DNA from: Candidatus Aenigmatarchaeota archaeon
GTDB taxonomy: Archaea; Aenigmatarchaeota; Aenigmatarchaeia; CG10238-14; SCSR01
Reading direction: 5' to 3'
Assembly: GCA_016187385.1 (NCBI GenBank)
Contig: JACPJU010000001.1
Coordinates: 268,010-332,009, forward strand
Length of the DNA stretch: 64,000 nt
The position numbers and the translations under genes were made by a program. Below, piece after piece: positions 51,175 through 59,141 of the stretch (its first letter is position 1; each line of letters starts with the position of its first letter). The notes under the pieces were generated by a model. That model saw nothing but the letters and a program-made list of their open reading frames with translations. It had not been told where the DNA came from and did not search any database.

Positions 51175-51882
51175 ATGATAATGGTAGGCGGAAAAAATCT
51201 GAGCATAGTTGATTTGAATGGGTATAGAGAAAAGCTAGCTTCTGAAACCAAAAGAATTGTTGGTGACAGATTGGCGAATATAGTAGCTGTCGACCACGGT
51301 GGCTTTAAACAACTTAGGATAAATCAAACCTTTTTAGGTTTCCCTGACAGAGATTTGAAACCCGGTGATGAGTATGAAAATTTCAGATACGCTGGTGTTA
51401 TTTGGCCATATCCCTTACCTGATAAAAATTTATTTGACGGTCTTAGAAAGGTTAGAGGTTATGATATAAAATTAGATCCTCGACCGATATTAATTATCGC
51501 AGATGATGTCGCTACATCACCTAGACCGACTACGGTAATGTCCGCTTTAAAATATACCCTCGAAAATCTTCGGAATTATTTCGAAACGGCGTATGTTTCA
51601 GTAACTATTGACGAGTCTGGATTTCCAAATATGTCCGCTGTTAGATTAGCAGAGCCATTAGGACCAATAGATTACATGAAAGCAAATGAAAGAGAATTAT
51701 ACGATTATCTAAAAACAAACGAGTATCTGAAACATATTGGAAGTGAAACATCATCCTATAATGACTCGTATGTTCCAACTGAACTTCATGAAAAAGGATA
51801 CACATCTTTAATTTCACTACATGTACAAAGAGTAACTGACCGCGCACCACGTATAAAAGGTCTCGCTGGACTAGTGGTTTAA
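51175..51882 (+). CDS. Unknown protein with PRTase-like motif
   Basis: This 235-aa protein is not recognised. RPILIIADDVATSPRPTTVM resembles the PRPP-binding loop of phosphoribosyltransferases (hydrophobic strand, two acidic residues, then a Thr-rich loop), but the rest does not match a named PRTase. A second conserved-looking block is VAVDHGGFKQLRINQTFLGF. It starts four bases after the HTH/S-layer-like gene and abuts the next unknown gene. The start ATG at 51,175 has GTGAG upstream; an ATG two codons later is possible. Confidence 0.6.
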   Translation: MIMVGGKNLSIVDLNGYREKLASETKRIVGDRLANIVAVDHGGFKQLRINQTFLGFPDRDLKPGDEYENFRYAGVIWPYPLPDKNLFDGLRKVRGYDIKLDPRPILIIADDVATSPRPTTVMSALKYTLENLRNYFETAYVSVTIDESGFPNMSAVRLAEPLGPIDYMKANERELYDYLKTNEYLKHIGSETSSYNDSYVPTELHEKGYTSLISLHVQRVTDRAPRIKGLAGLVV

Positions 51883-52413
51883 GTGTTAGAAAGATTAAAA
51901 AACGGCCTTTACATTGTAGAATTCGGTCTTCCCGATGACGATATAGAACAAGTTGCACAATTTCTAAAAGGAGACCCTAGTTGCATTAGACTTGATACAA
52001 TAGTTTCACCTTTTCAGAAACTTTTAATTTTTTCTTGGGGCAGTTCTACCAGCCAAAAGGCATCTGGCGTATATAGTCATATTTCCGAAAAGGTAACAAT
52101 GCATCGTATACCCCATCCAGAATATGGTGATTCATTGGACGGTAAATTAAAAACAATTGACGATTACACTGGATTAGGCGGATCACTCAATTGGATAAGA
52201 GTTAAATGTCCAAAAGCAGCCATCCAAAATGTTAGAAATTCCATACAATCCGATAGAAGAATAGGTCAGACATATGCAACAGATACAAATCGATTATACT
52301 CTAAAGTTCGAATACCTGAGCCTGCCGCATCTTACGAACTACAAAAATTTTATGCGTTAATTACAGGCGATAATGATTTTAAATATCTTCCCGTTATTAG
52401 AGAATGGAAATAA
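51883..52413 (+). CDS. Unknown protein
   Basis: This 176-aa protein starts from GTG directly after the preceding stop. It shows no family I can name. Visible stretches are GLYIVEFGLPDDDIEQVAQF, LLIFSWGSSTSQKASGVY and IGQTYATDTNRLYSKVRIPE. It lacks membrane helices and Cys clusters. Its tight packing between the PRTase-like gene and a nucleoside-deoxyribosyltransferase-like gene suggests a shared pathway, perhaps involving nucleotides. Confidence 0.6.
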   Translation: MLERLKNGLYIVEFGLPDDDIEQVAQFLKGDPSCIRLDTIVSPFQKLLIFSWGSSTSQKASGVYSHISEKVTMHRIPHPEYGDSLDGKLKTIDDYTGLGGSLNWIRVKCPKAAIQNVRNSIQSDRRIGQTYATDTNRLYSKVRIPEPAASYELQKFYALITGDNDFKYLPVIREWK

Positions 52414-52426
52414 TCTAACGGATTAA

Positions 52427-52885
52427 ATGAAAGCATACATAACCGCGCCATACACAAACAAATCCGTCATCAAAGGTAGTAATGTCTATGGTGAAATAAA
52501 GGACCAATCGTTTATGAATTTTCTTGATGCCATTGAAAGTGTTTTAAAAGAATTAGGATTTTCTACATTTTTGCCGCATAGAGACATACATCAATGGGGA
52601 AAGATATATATAAAACCGGAAGATGTGATGAAACAAACATTCGAAGCAATAAGAGAATGTGATTTGTTCGTTACATGCCCAGAATACAGCAAGGGACCGA
52701 ATGTCGAATTGGGCATGGCTGTTGCGCTAGGGAAGAAATCAATAATAATCCAAAATGAAAATGAAACTCTTAGTCTAGTTCACGCTGGATTGAATGGAAT
52801 CGCACCAACCTCTATAATAAGATTCCGAGATATAATGGATATGAAAACTAAACTAAGACAAAATCTATCTAATTCAACTCTCTAA
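52427..52885 (+). CDS. Nucleoside 2-deoxyribosyltransferase-like protein
   Basis: This 152-aa protein has the family start KAYITAPYTN, then FLPHRDIHQWGK, IRECDLFVTCPEYSKGPNVE (Asp and the catalytic Glu in a GxxxE-like GPNVELGMA) and LGKKSIIIQ. The family includes nucleoside 2-deoxyribosyltransferases and DNPH1-type nucleotide hydrolases. It is last of four plus-strand genes and ends two bases before the convergent HisC-like gene. A second family member lies at 56,966-57,433. Confidence 0.8.
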   Translation: MKAYITAPYTNKSVIKGSNVYGEIKDQSFMNFLDAIESVLKELGFSTFLPHRDIHQWGKIYIKPEDVMKQTFEAIRECDLFVTCPEYSKGPNVELGMAVALGKKSIIIQNENETLSLVHAGLNGIAPTSIIRFRDIMDMKTKLRQNLSNSTL

Positions 52886-52887
52886 TG

Positions 52888-53985
52888 TTAGGTTGCTTTC
52901 TTCACTTTCCTAATTACATTAAGGCCTTTTTCATTTTCTGCAGATGTTCCAATAGTCATCCTTACTTTATCTTCTAATCTTCTTCTACCTTTAAAGTATC
53001 TTAATAGAACATTTTCATATTCTGCTGTTGTGAATATTCTTTCGGCTTCTTCTGGTGAATCACATTGCATTAATATGAAATTTGCTTGCGATGGAAATAC
53101 ATAAAGTCCTAAATCAGTTAACTCGTGAGTTAAACGACTTCTCCATTCTTTTATTTCTCTAACCTTCTCTTTTTTATACACAAGCGATTCGTCTTCCAAT
53201 GCGGCTAATCCGGCAACGTATGCAACTATGTTGACATTATAAGGATAGCGAATGGCTTCGAGTCTTTCAATTATCTTCTCATGTCCTATAGTATAACCAA
53301 GTCTTAAACCAGCCAAGCCATCTGCTTTTGAAAATGTTCTAGTTAGTAATAAATTTGGATATTCTTGAAGCAAATCTAAACAATCGTCTCCAGCAAAATC
53401 AGAGTATGCTTCATCAACAGCAACTATCCTGGGATGAGACTTCTCACATAATTCCACTATATTTTCTTTCGGTGTAGAAATACCACTAGGCGAGTTAGGT
53501 CTTGACAAATACGCCAATACAGGTTTACCATCTATAAAAGCTTCTACATTTATTGTAAAGTCATCATTCAGGTCTATTTCTTTTTTATCAACACCTTGCA
53601 GTTCAGCATAGTTTGGAAACATTGAATACTCGGGGTAAGAAAAACTTATTGGGTATGGATATACAAGACTATTACCATCCCCTACAAAAGCGATAGCTAT
53701 ATTTCCCAAGTTCTCATCAGATCCGTCACCAAAACTTATCTGAGTTGGTCGCACATGCAGGTATCCCGCCAATCTCTCTTTCAATTCTTTATGATCGCCT
53801 GGTGGATATCGATTAATAGGATACCTCTTATTTTCTGGAAGAGTTCTAATTGCTTCTAAAACTCTCGGAGATGGAGGATACGGAAACTCGTTTTGATTTA
53901 ACTTAGCCCACAAATCATAATTTTCTATTTGTGCACCACCAACGTATGGATGAAGTCCTTTTATGTTAGGTCTTACAAGTTCCAA
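52888..53985 (-). CDS. HisC-like PLP aminotransferase
   Basis: This 365-aa fold-type I aminotransferase resembles histidinol-phosphate aminotransferase: KLNQNEFPYPPSPRVLEAI, NRYPPGDHKELKERLAGYL, LSRPNSPSGIST, VAVDEAYSDFAG and the lysine motif TFSKADGLAGLRLGY. Related enzymes act on aromatic amino acids. No other histidine-biosynthesis gene is present nearby. Its neighbour upstream is an IMPase-like protein, and histidinol-phosphatases of the HisN type belong to that superfamily, so a HisC/HisN pair is possible but unproven. Confidence 0.88.
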   Translation of the reverse strand: MELVRPNIKGLHPYVGGAQIENYDLWAKLNQNEFPYPPSPRVLEAIRTLPENKRYPINRYPPGDHKELKERLAGYLHVRPTQISFGDGSDENLGNIAIAFVGDGNSLVYPYPISFSYPEYSMFPNYAELQGVDKKEIDLNDDFTINVEAFIDGKPVLAYLSRPNSPSGISTPKENIVELCEKSHPRIVAVDEAYSDFAGDDCLDLLQEYPNLLLTRTFSKADGLAGLRLGYTIGHEKIIERLEAIRYPYNVNIVAYVAGLAALEDESLVYKKEKVREIKEWRSRLTHELTDLGLYVFPSQANFILMQCDSPEEAERIFTTAEYENVLLRYFKGRRRLEDKVRMTIGTSAENEKGLNVIRKVKKAT

Positions 53986-54074
53986 TACGGATTCTATATC
54001 CCTTTCAGTCAGATTCCCACCTATTTCAGTTTAGAATAGTCTTTAGACCTTTAAATAAATATACTAGCGACACG

Positions 54075-54962
54075 TTAAGCAACTTTTAAATAAGGCAAAA
54101 TTCTATCCCTTAATTCTGATGTTGCTGTAGCCAAGATCGCTGGAACACTTTCCTTCCTTTTTAATTTTTGCGGTTCAAAATGATACTCTTCAAATTCACC
54201 GTTATCACCGACAATAACAATTTGCCATCCTGCATTTTTTGCTATAGGATAGCCTGGATCTATTTCTTCTCTCGGCTCATTTACCATTAAGTAGGCATCC
54301 AGACTACCTGCAGCCAAATCCCCGTATATATTGGATCCACCATTAGCGTAAACCAATGTTCTTGTATTCTGGAAATATCTGAATAACCTCTCACACCTTT
54401 CAAATAAAGGTATAAAATATTTCATACTCATTGTGTACGATGCCAATCTGAAATGATTATCTATTTCTATCTTCTTGGACGATTCTATTTTTCTCTCTTT
54501 TTTCCTAGAAACACCCAATTCGTAATTTTCGTTACCACGAGTAAACCGTATGCTATTATTTAAAATATCTCCTATCATCGTAAATTTCGGTTCCAATGTT
54601 TTTGCATCGTATGCGGAAAAAACAGTGTACCACATGTGCTTTAAACCTTCCATAAAAAGTCTGGTATTATCTTTAGGATCCAAAGCCCACAACTCATCAG
54701 CTATATTCTCGTCGACACCAAATTCACTATGTTCAGAATAAACATGAACGGGTTTTCCAATTAATAATTTATTACAGATTATTTCACCTATCGAATCAAC
54801 TGCGATTTCAATATCTTCGTCTCTGCCAGCATAAGCTCTACCCAAAATACCGCTAACCCGCACCTTACCTTTTCCGGTATTGTGAGCTTTCAAAATGCCG
54901 CGTCGAGTTCTTTTAAAATATTCAACAGAAAACTCTTCGTATTCTTTTTGGTTAAGTGTCAT
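54075..54962 (-). CDS. Divergent inositol-monophosphatase-like protein
   Basis: This 295-aa protein has the IMPase metal motif as LWALDPKDNTRLF (usually WIIDPIDGTxNF) and a C-terminal block ANGGSNIYGDLAAGSLDAYLM (usually GSAALDLAYVAAGRLDAY). The GEE acidic motif before the first site reads SEHSEFGVDENIADE, and WD in the last motif reads ID. These changes mean catalysis is uncertain. Together with the HisC-like gene 89 bases downstream it may be a phosphatase partner, or a divergent phosphatase for a sugar phosphate. Confidence 0.7.
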   Translation of the reverse strand: MTLNQKEYEEFSVEYFKRTRRGILKAHNTGKGKVRVSGILGRAYAGRDEDIEIAVDSIGEIICNKLLIGKPVHVYSEHSEFGVDENIADELWALDPKDNTRLFMEGLKHMWYTVFSAYDAKTLEPKFTMIGDILNNSIRFTRGNENYELGVSRKKERKIESSKKIEIDNHFRLASYTMSMKYFIPLFERCERLFRYFQNTRTLVYANGGSNIYGDLAAGSLDAYLMVNEPREEIDPGYPIAKNAGWQIVIVGDNGEFEEYHFEPQKLKRKESVPAILATATSELRDRILPYLKVA

Positions 54963-55021
54963 TTAATTAAACAAGTGAAAATAAAAGATTTAAAGAAAAA
55001 GAAAGAGGAGGATAAGGACAA

Positions 55022-55252
55022 TTACGAACAAGCTCCTTCCTCAAAACCACAACTGAAACATTTACTTGAACATCTTCTCACCTCTATCATACCGTTACCG
55101 CATGCAATGCATTGATGGTATCCCATACCATCATCTCGTCAGACTGGGATAATGCACCCAGCCATATTGTTTTTGCGTATATAATTTATTCTTACCTTTC
55201 TCTGCCCCCTGTCCATCAAAAGGGTTTTGCTAACTGTAGCTATCTCGTCCAT
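55022..55252 (-). pseudogene. Zinc-ribbon reading frame with in-frame TGA
   Basis: A 77-codon frame runs from ATG at 55,252 to TAA at 55,022, with an in-frame TGA at 55,139-55,141 (codon 38). Codons 1-37 read MDEIATVSKTLLMDRGQRKV and onward to GCIIPV. After the TGA the same frame continues RDDGMGYHQCIACGNGMIEV, then CSSKCFSCGFEEGACS, a Cys-rich zinc ribbon. Both sides have protein-like character. It could be a pseudogene, a readthrough or recoded gene, or two small proteins (the second from ATG at 55,126). It lies four bases after the 83-aa zinc-ribbon gene. Confidence 0.5.
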
Positions 55253-55256
55253 ATCA

Positions 55257-55508
55257 TCACCTCCTGAACATTACGACAGCTCTTCTGTTATAGTACATAT
55301 GGTTAAAGTCTGGGAGTTTAGTCTGCTCAGGACCTGGAAATGAAATATCCAGGAAGCTTCCAGAACACACCCTGCAAAAAAGCCTTCTCTGACCAAAACC
55401 ATCTATAAACTTTACCATCCTGAAAGAGCCACACTTGCATTTCATACAATCACAGAAAGTAATTCGCTCTCTAAAGATAGGTGCCTTTCGGAGGGGTTCA
55501 TTTCCCAC
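55257..55508 (-). CDS. Small zinc-ribbon protein
   Basis: This 83-aa protein starts from GTG and has CDCMKCKCGSFRMVKF and LFCRVCSGSF, with Cys at 19, 21, 24, 26, 45 and 48, so at least one zinc site. A basic C-terminus follows (YNRRAVVMFRR). The function is unknown. The start region lies within a 35-bp sequence that recurs at 61,912-61,946, and the encoded GNEPLRK peptide recurs there too. It heads a two-ORF run with the TGA-containing frame. Confidence 0.65.
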   Translation of the reverse strand: MGNEPLRKAPIFRERITFCDCMKCKCGSFRMVKFIDGFGQRRLFCRVCSGSFLDISFPGPEQTKLPDFNHMYYNRRAVVMFRR

Positions 55509-55519
55509 ATCTTTTCCAG
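55485..55519 (-). repeat. 35-bp repeat, copy 1 (covers a start codon)
   Basis: On the plus strand it contains GGGGTTCATTTCCCACATCT and then TTTCCA. A second copy lies at 61,912-61,946 with only about two differences. On the minus strand it includes the GTG start and the first codons (VGNEPLRK) of the 83-aa zinc-ribbon gene. Its role may be coding, promoter or leader. Confidence 0.8.
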
Positions 55520-55594
55520 AGGAGGTAAAACAAGCCTTATCGAGCTATGATGAAGTATTCTATGTCCCTATAGAGCTGTAATTTCTTTAGAATG

Positions 55595-56689
55595 TCATAT
55601 TCCTTTCAAACTGGCCAGAAACTTTCCTATATACCTCGCTGGAAACCTCGCCCCGGCGGCAACCGGATGCCCACCAGCATTGGAATCAGTCATACCTTTT
55701 ACAGAATTGTTAGAGATTTCATTCAAGTTAACCATGCTGGAGCCTCTCCTAAAGCTCACATCGATATATTTGCCGGACTTTTGGTAAATTACAATGACCC
55801 TGCTGTTCACGGTCTTCGACAGAACACTGGCTAAAAGCGATTTTATGTTGTATTTGGATTTTATTTCGTACACTGCAAGATTCTTGTCCTTCTTGCCTCT
55901 CTTTTCAAAATCTTTCAGCAGACGATTCAATTCCTTTACTACTAAACCTTGTAGACCAAGTATTTTTTTTGCTTCTGTAAAATTTCCATTCAAAACATCC
56001 TGATAACCATCTGCTTTTATCAGAGCATTCAATGCGGTCACAGAACCGTCTATTCCGCCCACAACCCTCGCGCTGTTGAACATATGCGACAATTTTCCAA
56101 GCAGTGATTTTTCAAACAATATCTCGTCCATATTTGCATTGTCGCCGACAAGTTCCTTGTTCATCTTTTTTATGTTGTCAAACAGATCATCGCAGTTCTT
56201 CATTCCCATGTCCGACAGCACGCCAATGCCTGCAATCCAAAGAATATTTCTCGGATCCAAGAATTTTTCATATATCTTGTACGCCAGATAAGTCGTCGGT
56301 ATGTAAATATTTTTGTCATAAACCCTCGGATTGACATAAGTTATCTTGACATAACCTTTCGGGACGTGGTGGTCGATAATCATTACTCTCCCGGTGTTTC
56401 TCAATTCTGTTAGAATCTCCACGTTGATATCTGATAAATCAACAGCAATTATATAATTGGGTTTCATTCTTCTGATGTCATCCAACACGCTTTCGGAAAT
56501 TGCGAAATTAAATTCCGATATAACCGTTTTCACGTCAGCTTTATTGTGGTCTTTCAGGAGTTTGTACATTATCGCAGCAGAGCAGATGCTGTCGTTGTCA
56601 TGACCGTGTATTATGGCGACTTTGCTCCCGCTCTTTATCCCTTTCACGAATTCCATGGCATGCTTGACAGATTCTTCTACGACAATCAT
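55595..56689 (-). CDS. DHH-family phosphoesterase (RecJ/NrnA-like)
   Basis: This 364-aa protein has the DHH motifs IIHGHDNDSICSAA (DHxDxD variant), AVDLSDINVE, MIIDHHVPKG (the DHH core) and the C-terminal DHHA1 glycine-rich block NAGGHPVAAGARF. Such proteins cleave short nucleotides or single-stranded DNA. It is similar in length to NrnA-like and archaeal GAN/RecJ-like proteins, though the GINS partner is not visible. It diverges from the Cas2-like gene at 56,763 and shares the TATA-like element at 56,721-56,728. Confidence 0.88.
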   Translation of the reverse strand: MIVVEESVKHAMEFVKGIKSGSKVAIIHGHDNDSICSAAIMYKLLKDHNKADVKTVISEFNFAISESVLDDIRRMKPNYIIAVDLSDINVEILTELRNTGRVMIIDHHVPKGYVKITYVNPRVYDKNIYIPTTYLAYKIYEKFLDPRNILWIAGIGVLSDMGMKNCDDLFDNIKKMNKELVGDNANMDEILFEKSLLGKLSHMFNSARVVGGIDGSVTALNALIKADGYQDVLNGNFTEAKKILGLQGLVVKELNRLLKDFEKRGKKDKNLAVYEIKSKYNIKSLLASVLSKTVNSRVIVIYQKSGKYIDVSFRRGSSMVNLNEISNNSVKGMTDSNAGGHPVAAGARFPARYIGKFLASLKGI

Positions 56690-56720
56690 AACATCATATT
56701 ATGCAGTTGTGAATAGAAAT

Positions 56721-56728
56721 CTTTATAT
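56721..56728 (+). promoter_or_regulatory. TATA-like element between divergent genes
   Basis: CTTTATAT lies 35-42 bases before the ATG of the Cas2-like gene. On the opposite strand it reads ATATAAAG, 32-39 bases before the DHH phosphoesterase ATG. It may serve either or both. Confidence 0.5.
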
Positions 56729-56744
56729 GTCCCAGCTGGGACAT
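56727..56744. promoter_or_regulatory. Perfect 18-bp palindrome, likely operator
   Basis: ATGTCCCAGCTGGGACAT is fully self-complementary. It overlaps the 3' end of the TATA-like element and lies where transcription of the Cas2-like gene would begin. That is the place where an archaeal dimeric repressor would block initiation. The binding protein is unknown. Confidence 0.75.
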
Positions 56745-56762
56745 TATTACCGGTGAATAAAA

Positions 56763-56969
56763 ATGGAGTTTATCCTGATATTTGATGTTCCATTCGGAAA
56801 AGAAGCAGAGAAAAGGCAAACACATAGACTTTTGGTTAGACATGGTGCCAGAATGATACAACAGTCCGTATGGAAGTCCGACAGCTTGCAAGATTTAATT
56901 TCTATTGCGTCACTAATCAAAAAATCAGGCGGAGACGCCAAAATCCTTGAAGAAAGATTTGTATTTTAG
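56763..56969 (+). CDS. Orphan Cas2/VapD-like small protein
   Basis: This 68-aa protein reads FILIFDVPFGKEAEKRQTHR at the N-terminus, with VRHGARMIQQSVWKSDSL and a short end KILEERFVF. The DVP start, small ferredoxin-like alternation and QxSVW resemble Cas2 and the Cas2-like domain of PaaX. It is shorter than Cas2 (about 90 aa). No Cas1 or CRISPR array was found in the window. It lies behind the perfect palindrome and overlaps the next gene by four bases on opposite strands. Confidence 0.6.
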   Translation: MEFILIFDVPFGKEAEKRQTHRLLVRHGARMIQQSVWKSDSLQDLISIASLIKKSGGDAKILEERFVF

Positions 56970-57433
56970 AGTAAACTTTTAAATTTGGTTTCCAACAAAT
57001 TTTTCAATTGCGCCAATGCATCTTCTTCATTTTCGTATCTGATAAAATCTATTTGACCAAGATGAACAGGACCCATAACCATACTGGTTACATCAGCGCT
57101 TTTGCGTGCCAAACAAATAACGGGCTTATTTAATTTTAATCCCCAACCAATTTCTATTCCAGTCCCAATCGAAGGGTTGGTTACTTCCGCAATAATCAAT
57201 TTAGCGTTATGGACAACATCCCAATTTCTTTGGTACACTTTAGAGCGTGTTTCTAAATCCAAGTCGGGATTATGTATAGTATCTTCATTTATTCCGACAT
57301 CACCAGTTGTGTTAATATGAGGCACATGAACTTTAAATCCAAAACCTTTCACAACCTTTCCGATATTTTCGTAAAACTTCCACCATTCCTTTGGCGTATG
57401 TCTCAATGAACCAGCTATATACACATCTGACAT
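56966..57433 (-). CDS. Nucleoside 2-deoxyribosyltransferase-like protein
   Basis: This 155-aa protein has YIAGSLRHTPKEWWKFYENI, DVVHNAKLIIAEVTNPSIGTG (Asp then the catalytic Glu in GTGIEIGWGLKLNKPVI) and LARKSADVTS. It belongs to the same superfamily as the protein at 52,427-52,885 but is divergent. A DNPH1-type hydrolase of deoxynucleotide 5'-monophosphates is the more common role for this type. It converges with the Cas2-like gene, overlapping by four bases. Confidence 0.78.
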   Translation of the reverse strand: MSDVYIAGSLRHTPKEWWKFYENIGKVVKGFGFKVHVPHINTTGDVGINEDTIHNPDLDLETRSKVYQRNWDVVHNAKLIIAEVTNPSIGTGIEIGWGLKLNKPVICLARKSADVTSMVMGPVHLGQIDFIRYENEEDALAQLKNLLETKFKSLL

Positions 57434-57465
57434 GAATTTACAATAATGCTGATAGTATAAATTTC

Positions 57466-57756
57466 TTAACCGAAAAGACTTGACAGGCCAGCACTTGCCG
57501 ATTCAGCAGCCTTAGCTTCCTCTTCCTCTGATTTCTCTTCCTTCTTCTCGACTGCAGCGGCTACAGGAGCGGCCGCAAAAGAAACAGCTTCCTTCAACGC
57601 CTCATCAATATTAACACCGTCAAGAGCAGCGACCAACGCCTTAACCTTCCCGTCATCAACATTTGCACCGGCGCTAGACAGAATCTTCTTCACACTTTCC
57701 TCAGTAACCTTCTGCCCATTTTCATGCAATATCAATGCAGCGTGAACTTCCATCAT
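57466..57756 (-). CDS. rpl12: Ribosomal protein P1/L12 (archaeal)
   Basis: This 96-aa protein has the archaeal P1 layout: an N-terminal dimer helix region (MMEVHAALILHENGQKVTEE), alanine-rich hinge and acidic C-terminus ending SAGLSSLFG. It forms the ribosomal stalk with L10. The start overlaps the L10 stop by four bases; GGTGGG upstream is a good ribosome-binding site. Confidence 0.94.
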   Translation of the reverse strand: MMEVHAALILHENGQKVTEESVKKILSSAGANVDDGKVKALVAALDGVNIDEALKEAVSFAAAPVAAAVEKKEEKSEEEEAKAAESASAGLSSLFG

Positions 57757-58499
57757 TTACCCACCTTGCTCTCCAAAGCTTTTCCCTGTTGATAAGCTTT
57801 CATTAACAAATATTTAACGTTTTCCTTTGTAGGATAATTAATGGCAACAGAAAGATTTAAAGCTTGATTGAATGCTTCCTTCAGCATCTGCGGATACGCT
57901 TCAACAAGTTCAAGTACGTCTTTAAGATACATATCACCGTCATTAACAGCAACAACACCCATCCTTATCTCGGCGGTCTGTATCTTCAGCTTCCTCAGAA
58001 CGCTCGCTATATCGCCAGATATGACAGCACCTTTCGTCAATATCTTCGACTGCTTCTTGACGGCTATCTTCCCTGCTTCAACACCAGCGATTATGCCAAC
58101 CTTCTGCAACTCGCTTATGGCAGGTCCAGGAAGCAGTTCTGTCGGCCCGGGCTGGACAACAACGTCCTCCAGAGACGTATCTCCATCTTTCGCATAAGTC
58201 TTGAAGCGAAGCCTGTTTATTTCCCTGAAAAGCGTGAACGAATCCAAGTTTGAAAACACAAGTCCAGGCTGCCTAGGCAAAATCTCGTTCATTTCCTTCA
58301 ATCTGTCCGAATCCTTGAAGGCCATCACGAGCAAATTCTTTTTGCTGATTTTGACCAAAATTTTGTCCTTCAATGTCTTTTTGATTTCCTGCATCTGTTT
58401 TGTGGGCATTCTCAGCATGTCCACAATGCCGACAGTCTTGTATGTCTTCATTAATTGCTTCAGATTCTCCAGTTCCTTGACTTTCTTCTCCTTTACCAT
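57753..58499 (-). CDS. rpl10: Ribosomal protein L10 (P0), short C-terminus
   Basis: This 248-aa protein has the L10/P0 start (KEKKVKELENLKQLMKTYKT), RMPTKQMQEIKKTLKDKI and the inserted domain (VVQPGPTELLPGPAISELQK). Archaeal P0 is usually about 300-340 aa. This one ends soon after the helical spine begins (KAYQQGKALESKVGK), with no acidic tail. It may bind fewer L12 dimers. A GAGGTGG ribosome-binding site precedes the ATG. Confidence 0.92.
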   Translation of the reverse strand: MVKEKKVKELENLKQLMKTYKTVGIVDMLRMPTKQMQEIKKTLKDKILVKISKKNLLVMAFKDSDRLKEMNEILPRQPGLVFSNLDSFTLFREINRLRFKTYAKDGDTSLEDVVVQPGPTELLPGPAISELQKVGIIAGVEAGKIAVKKQSKILTKGAVISGDIASVLRKLKIQTAEIRMGVVAVNDGDMYLKDVLELVEAYPQMLKEAFNQALNLSVAINYPTKENVKYLLMKAYQQGKALESKVGK

Positions 58500-59119
58500 C
58501 AGCCCACCTCAATCTTTACAGGCTTGCTCATTGTGAATTTCAACAGAACCTTGTTCATGTTTTGCCTTCCTCTCGGGAGTTTACCTTCCAAAAACTTCAA
58601 TACGGTCTCGACATTATCGACAATCTCCCCATCATCCATCTTCTCCTTGCCCACTATGCACTGTATCGTAGGAGATGATTTGACAGCCAGCCTTACAGCT
58701 CTTTTGTAGTTTTCAACCATCTTTCTGACATCGCCCGCGATTATCTTTGGCATTTTGTTTTTCGGCGCAAGTGTCTGTCCGAATATCCTGCCTATCTGGG
58801 GCATTAAAGGAGCTTCTGCAAGAAAGAAGTCAGTCTCTGCTGAAAGTTTCTTGACATCGCTTTTCTTCGTGGCCAGCGTTTGTATATCAGAACCATTCAG
58901 AACCTTGCACCCGACTTCTGTCAGCGCATCGGAAAAAACAACAATGTCTGCATCATCCCCCCTCCCATTAGGCAAGAACAAGTCTTCGGAGAATTTGCTT
59001 TCGGGTTTCTTCAAGTCGAGCCCCTTGAAAGATACGATCAGGTCGATGCTCTGGGAGAATTTCCTCTTCTCGGTTTTGTTTCTCAGCTCTGTTAATGCCT
59101 TGAGTATTTTGTCTCTCAT
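58499..59119 (-). CDS. rpl1: Ribosomal protein L1
   Basis: This 206-aa protein matches archaeal L1: KRKFSQSIDLIVSFKGLDLK, FLPNGRGDD and LPRGRQNMNKVLLKFTMSKP. The start at ATG 59,119 has a strong GGAGGG ribosome-binding site five bases upstream. It overlaps the L10 start by one base. L1 is known to repress its own operon in several archaea and bacteria; a 12-bp palindrome next to the ribosome-binding site (59,130-59,141) may be involved. It is divergent from S13. Confidence 0.95.
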   Translation of the reverse strand: MRDKILKALTELRNKTEKRKFSQSIDLIVSFKGLDLKKPESKFSEDLFLPNGRGDDADIVVFSDALTEVGCKVLNGSDIQTLATKKSDVKKLSAETDFFLAEAPLMPQIGRIFGQTLAPKNKMPKIIAGDVRKMVENYKRAVRLAVKSSPTIQCIVGKEKMDDGEIVDNVETVLKFLEGKLPRGRQNMNKVLLKFTMSKPVKIEVG

Positions 59120-59129
59120 GAAAACCCTC

Positions 59130-59141
59130 CTGCCTAGGCAG
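59130..59141. promoter_or_regulatory. 12-bp palindrome beside the rpl1 ribosome-binding site
   Basis: CTGCCTAGGCAG is self-complementary and lies immediately upstream of GGAGGG of rpl1 on the minus strand. In mRNA it could form a short duplex or mark an L1-binding site. It is also within the S13 divergent promoter region. Confidence 0.45.

Noticed and set aside
55022-55252. Selenoprotein explanation for the in-frame TGA
   Set aside because: No SECIS-like structure or selenocysteine gene was seen, and the residue is not placed like a redox Cys. Kept only as one possibility among several.
56763-56969. CRISPR-Cas locus around the Cas2-like gene
   Set aside because: No regularly spaced repeats, Cas1, Cas4 or effector gene was seen nearby; only a short Cas2-like protein.
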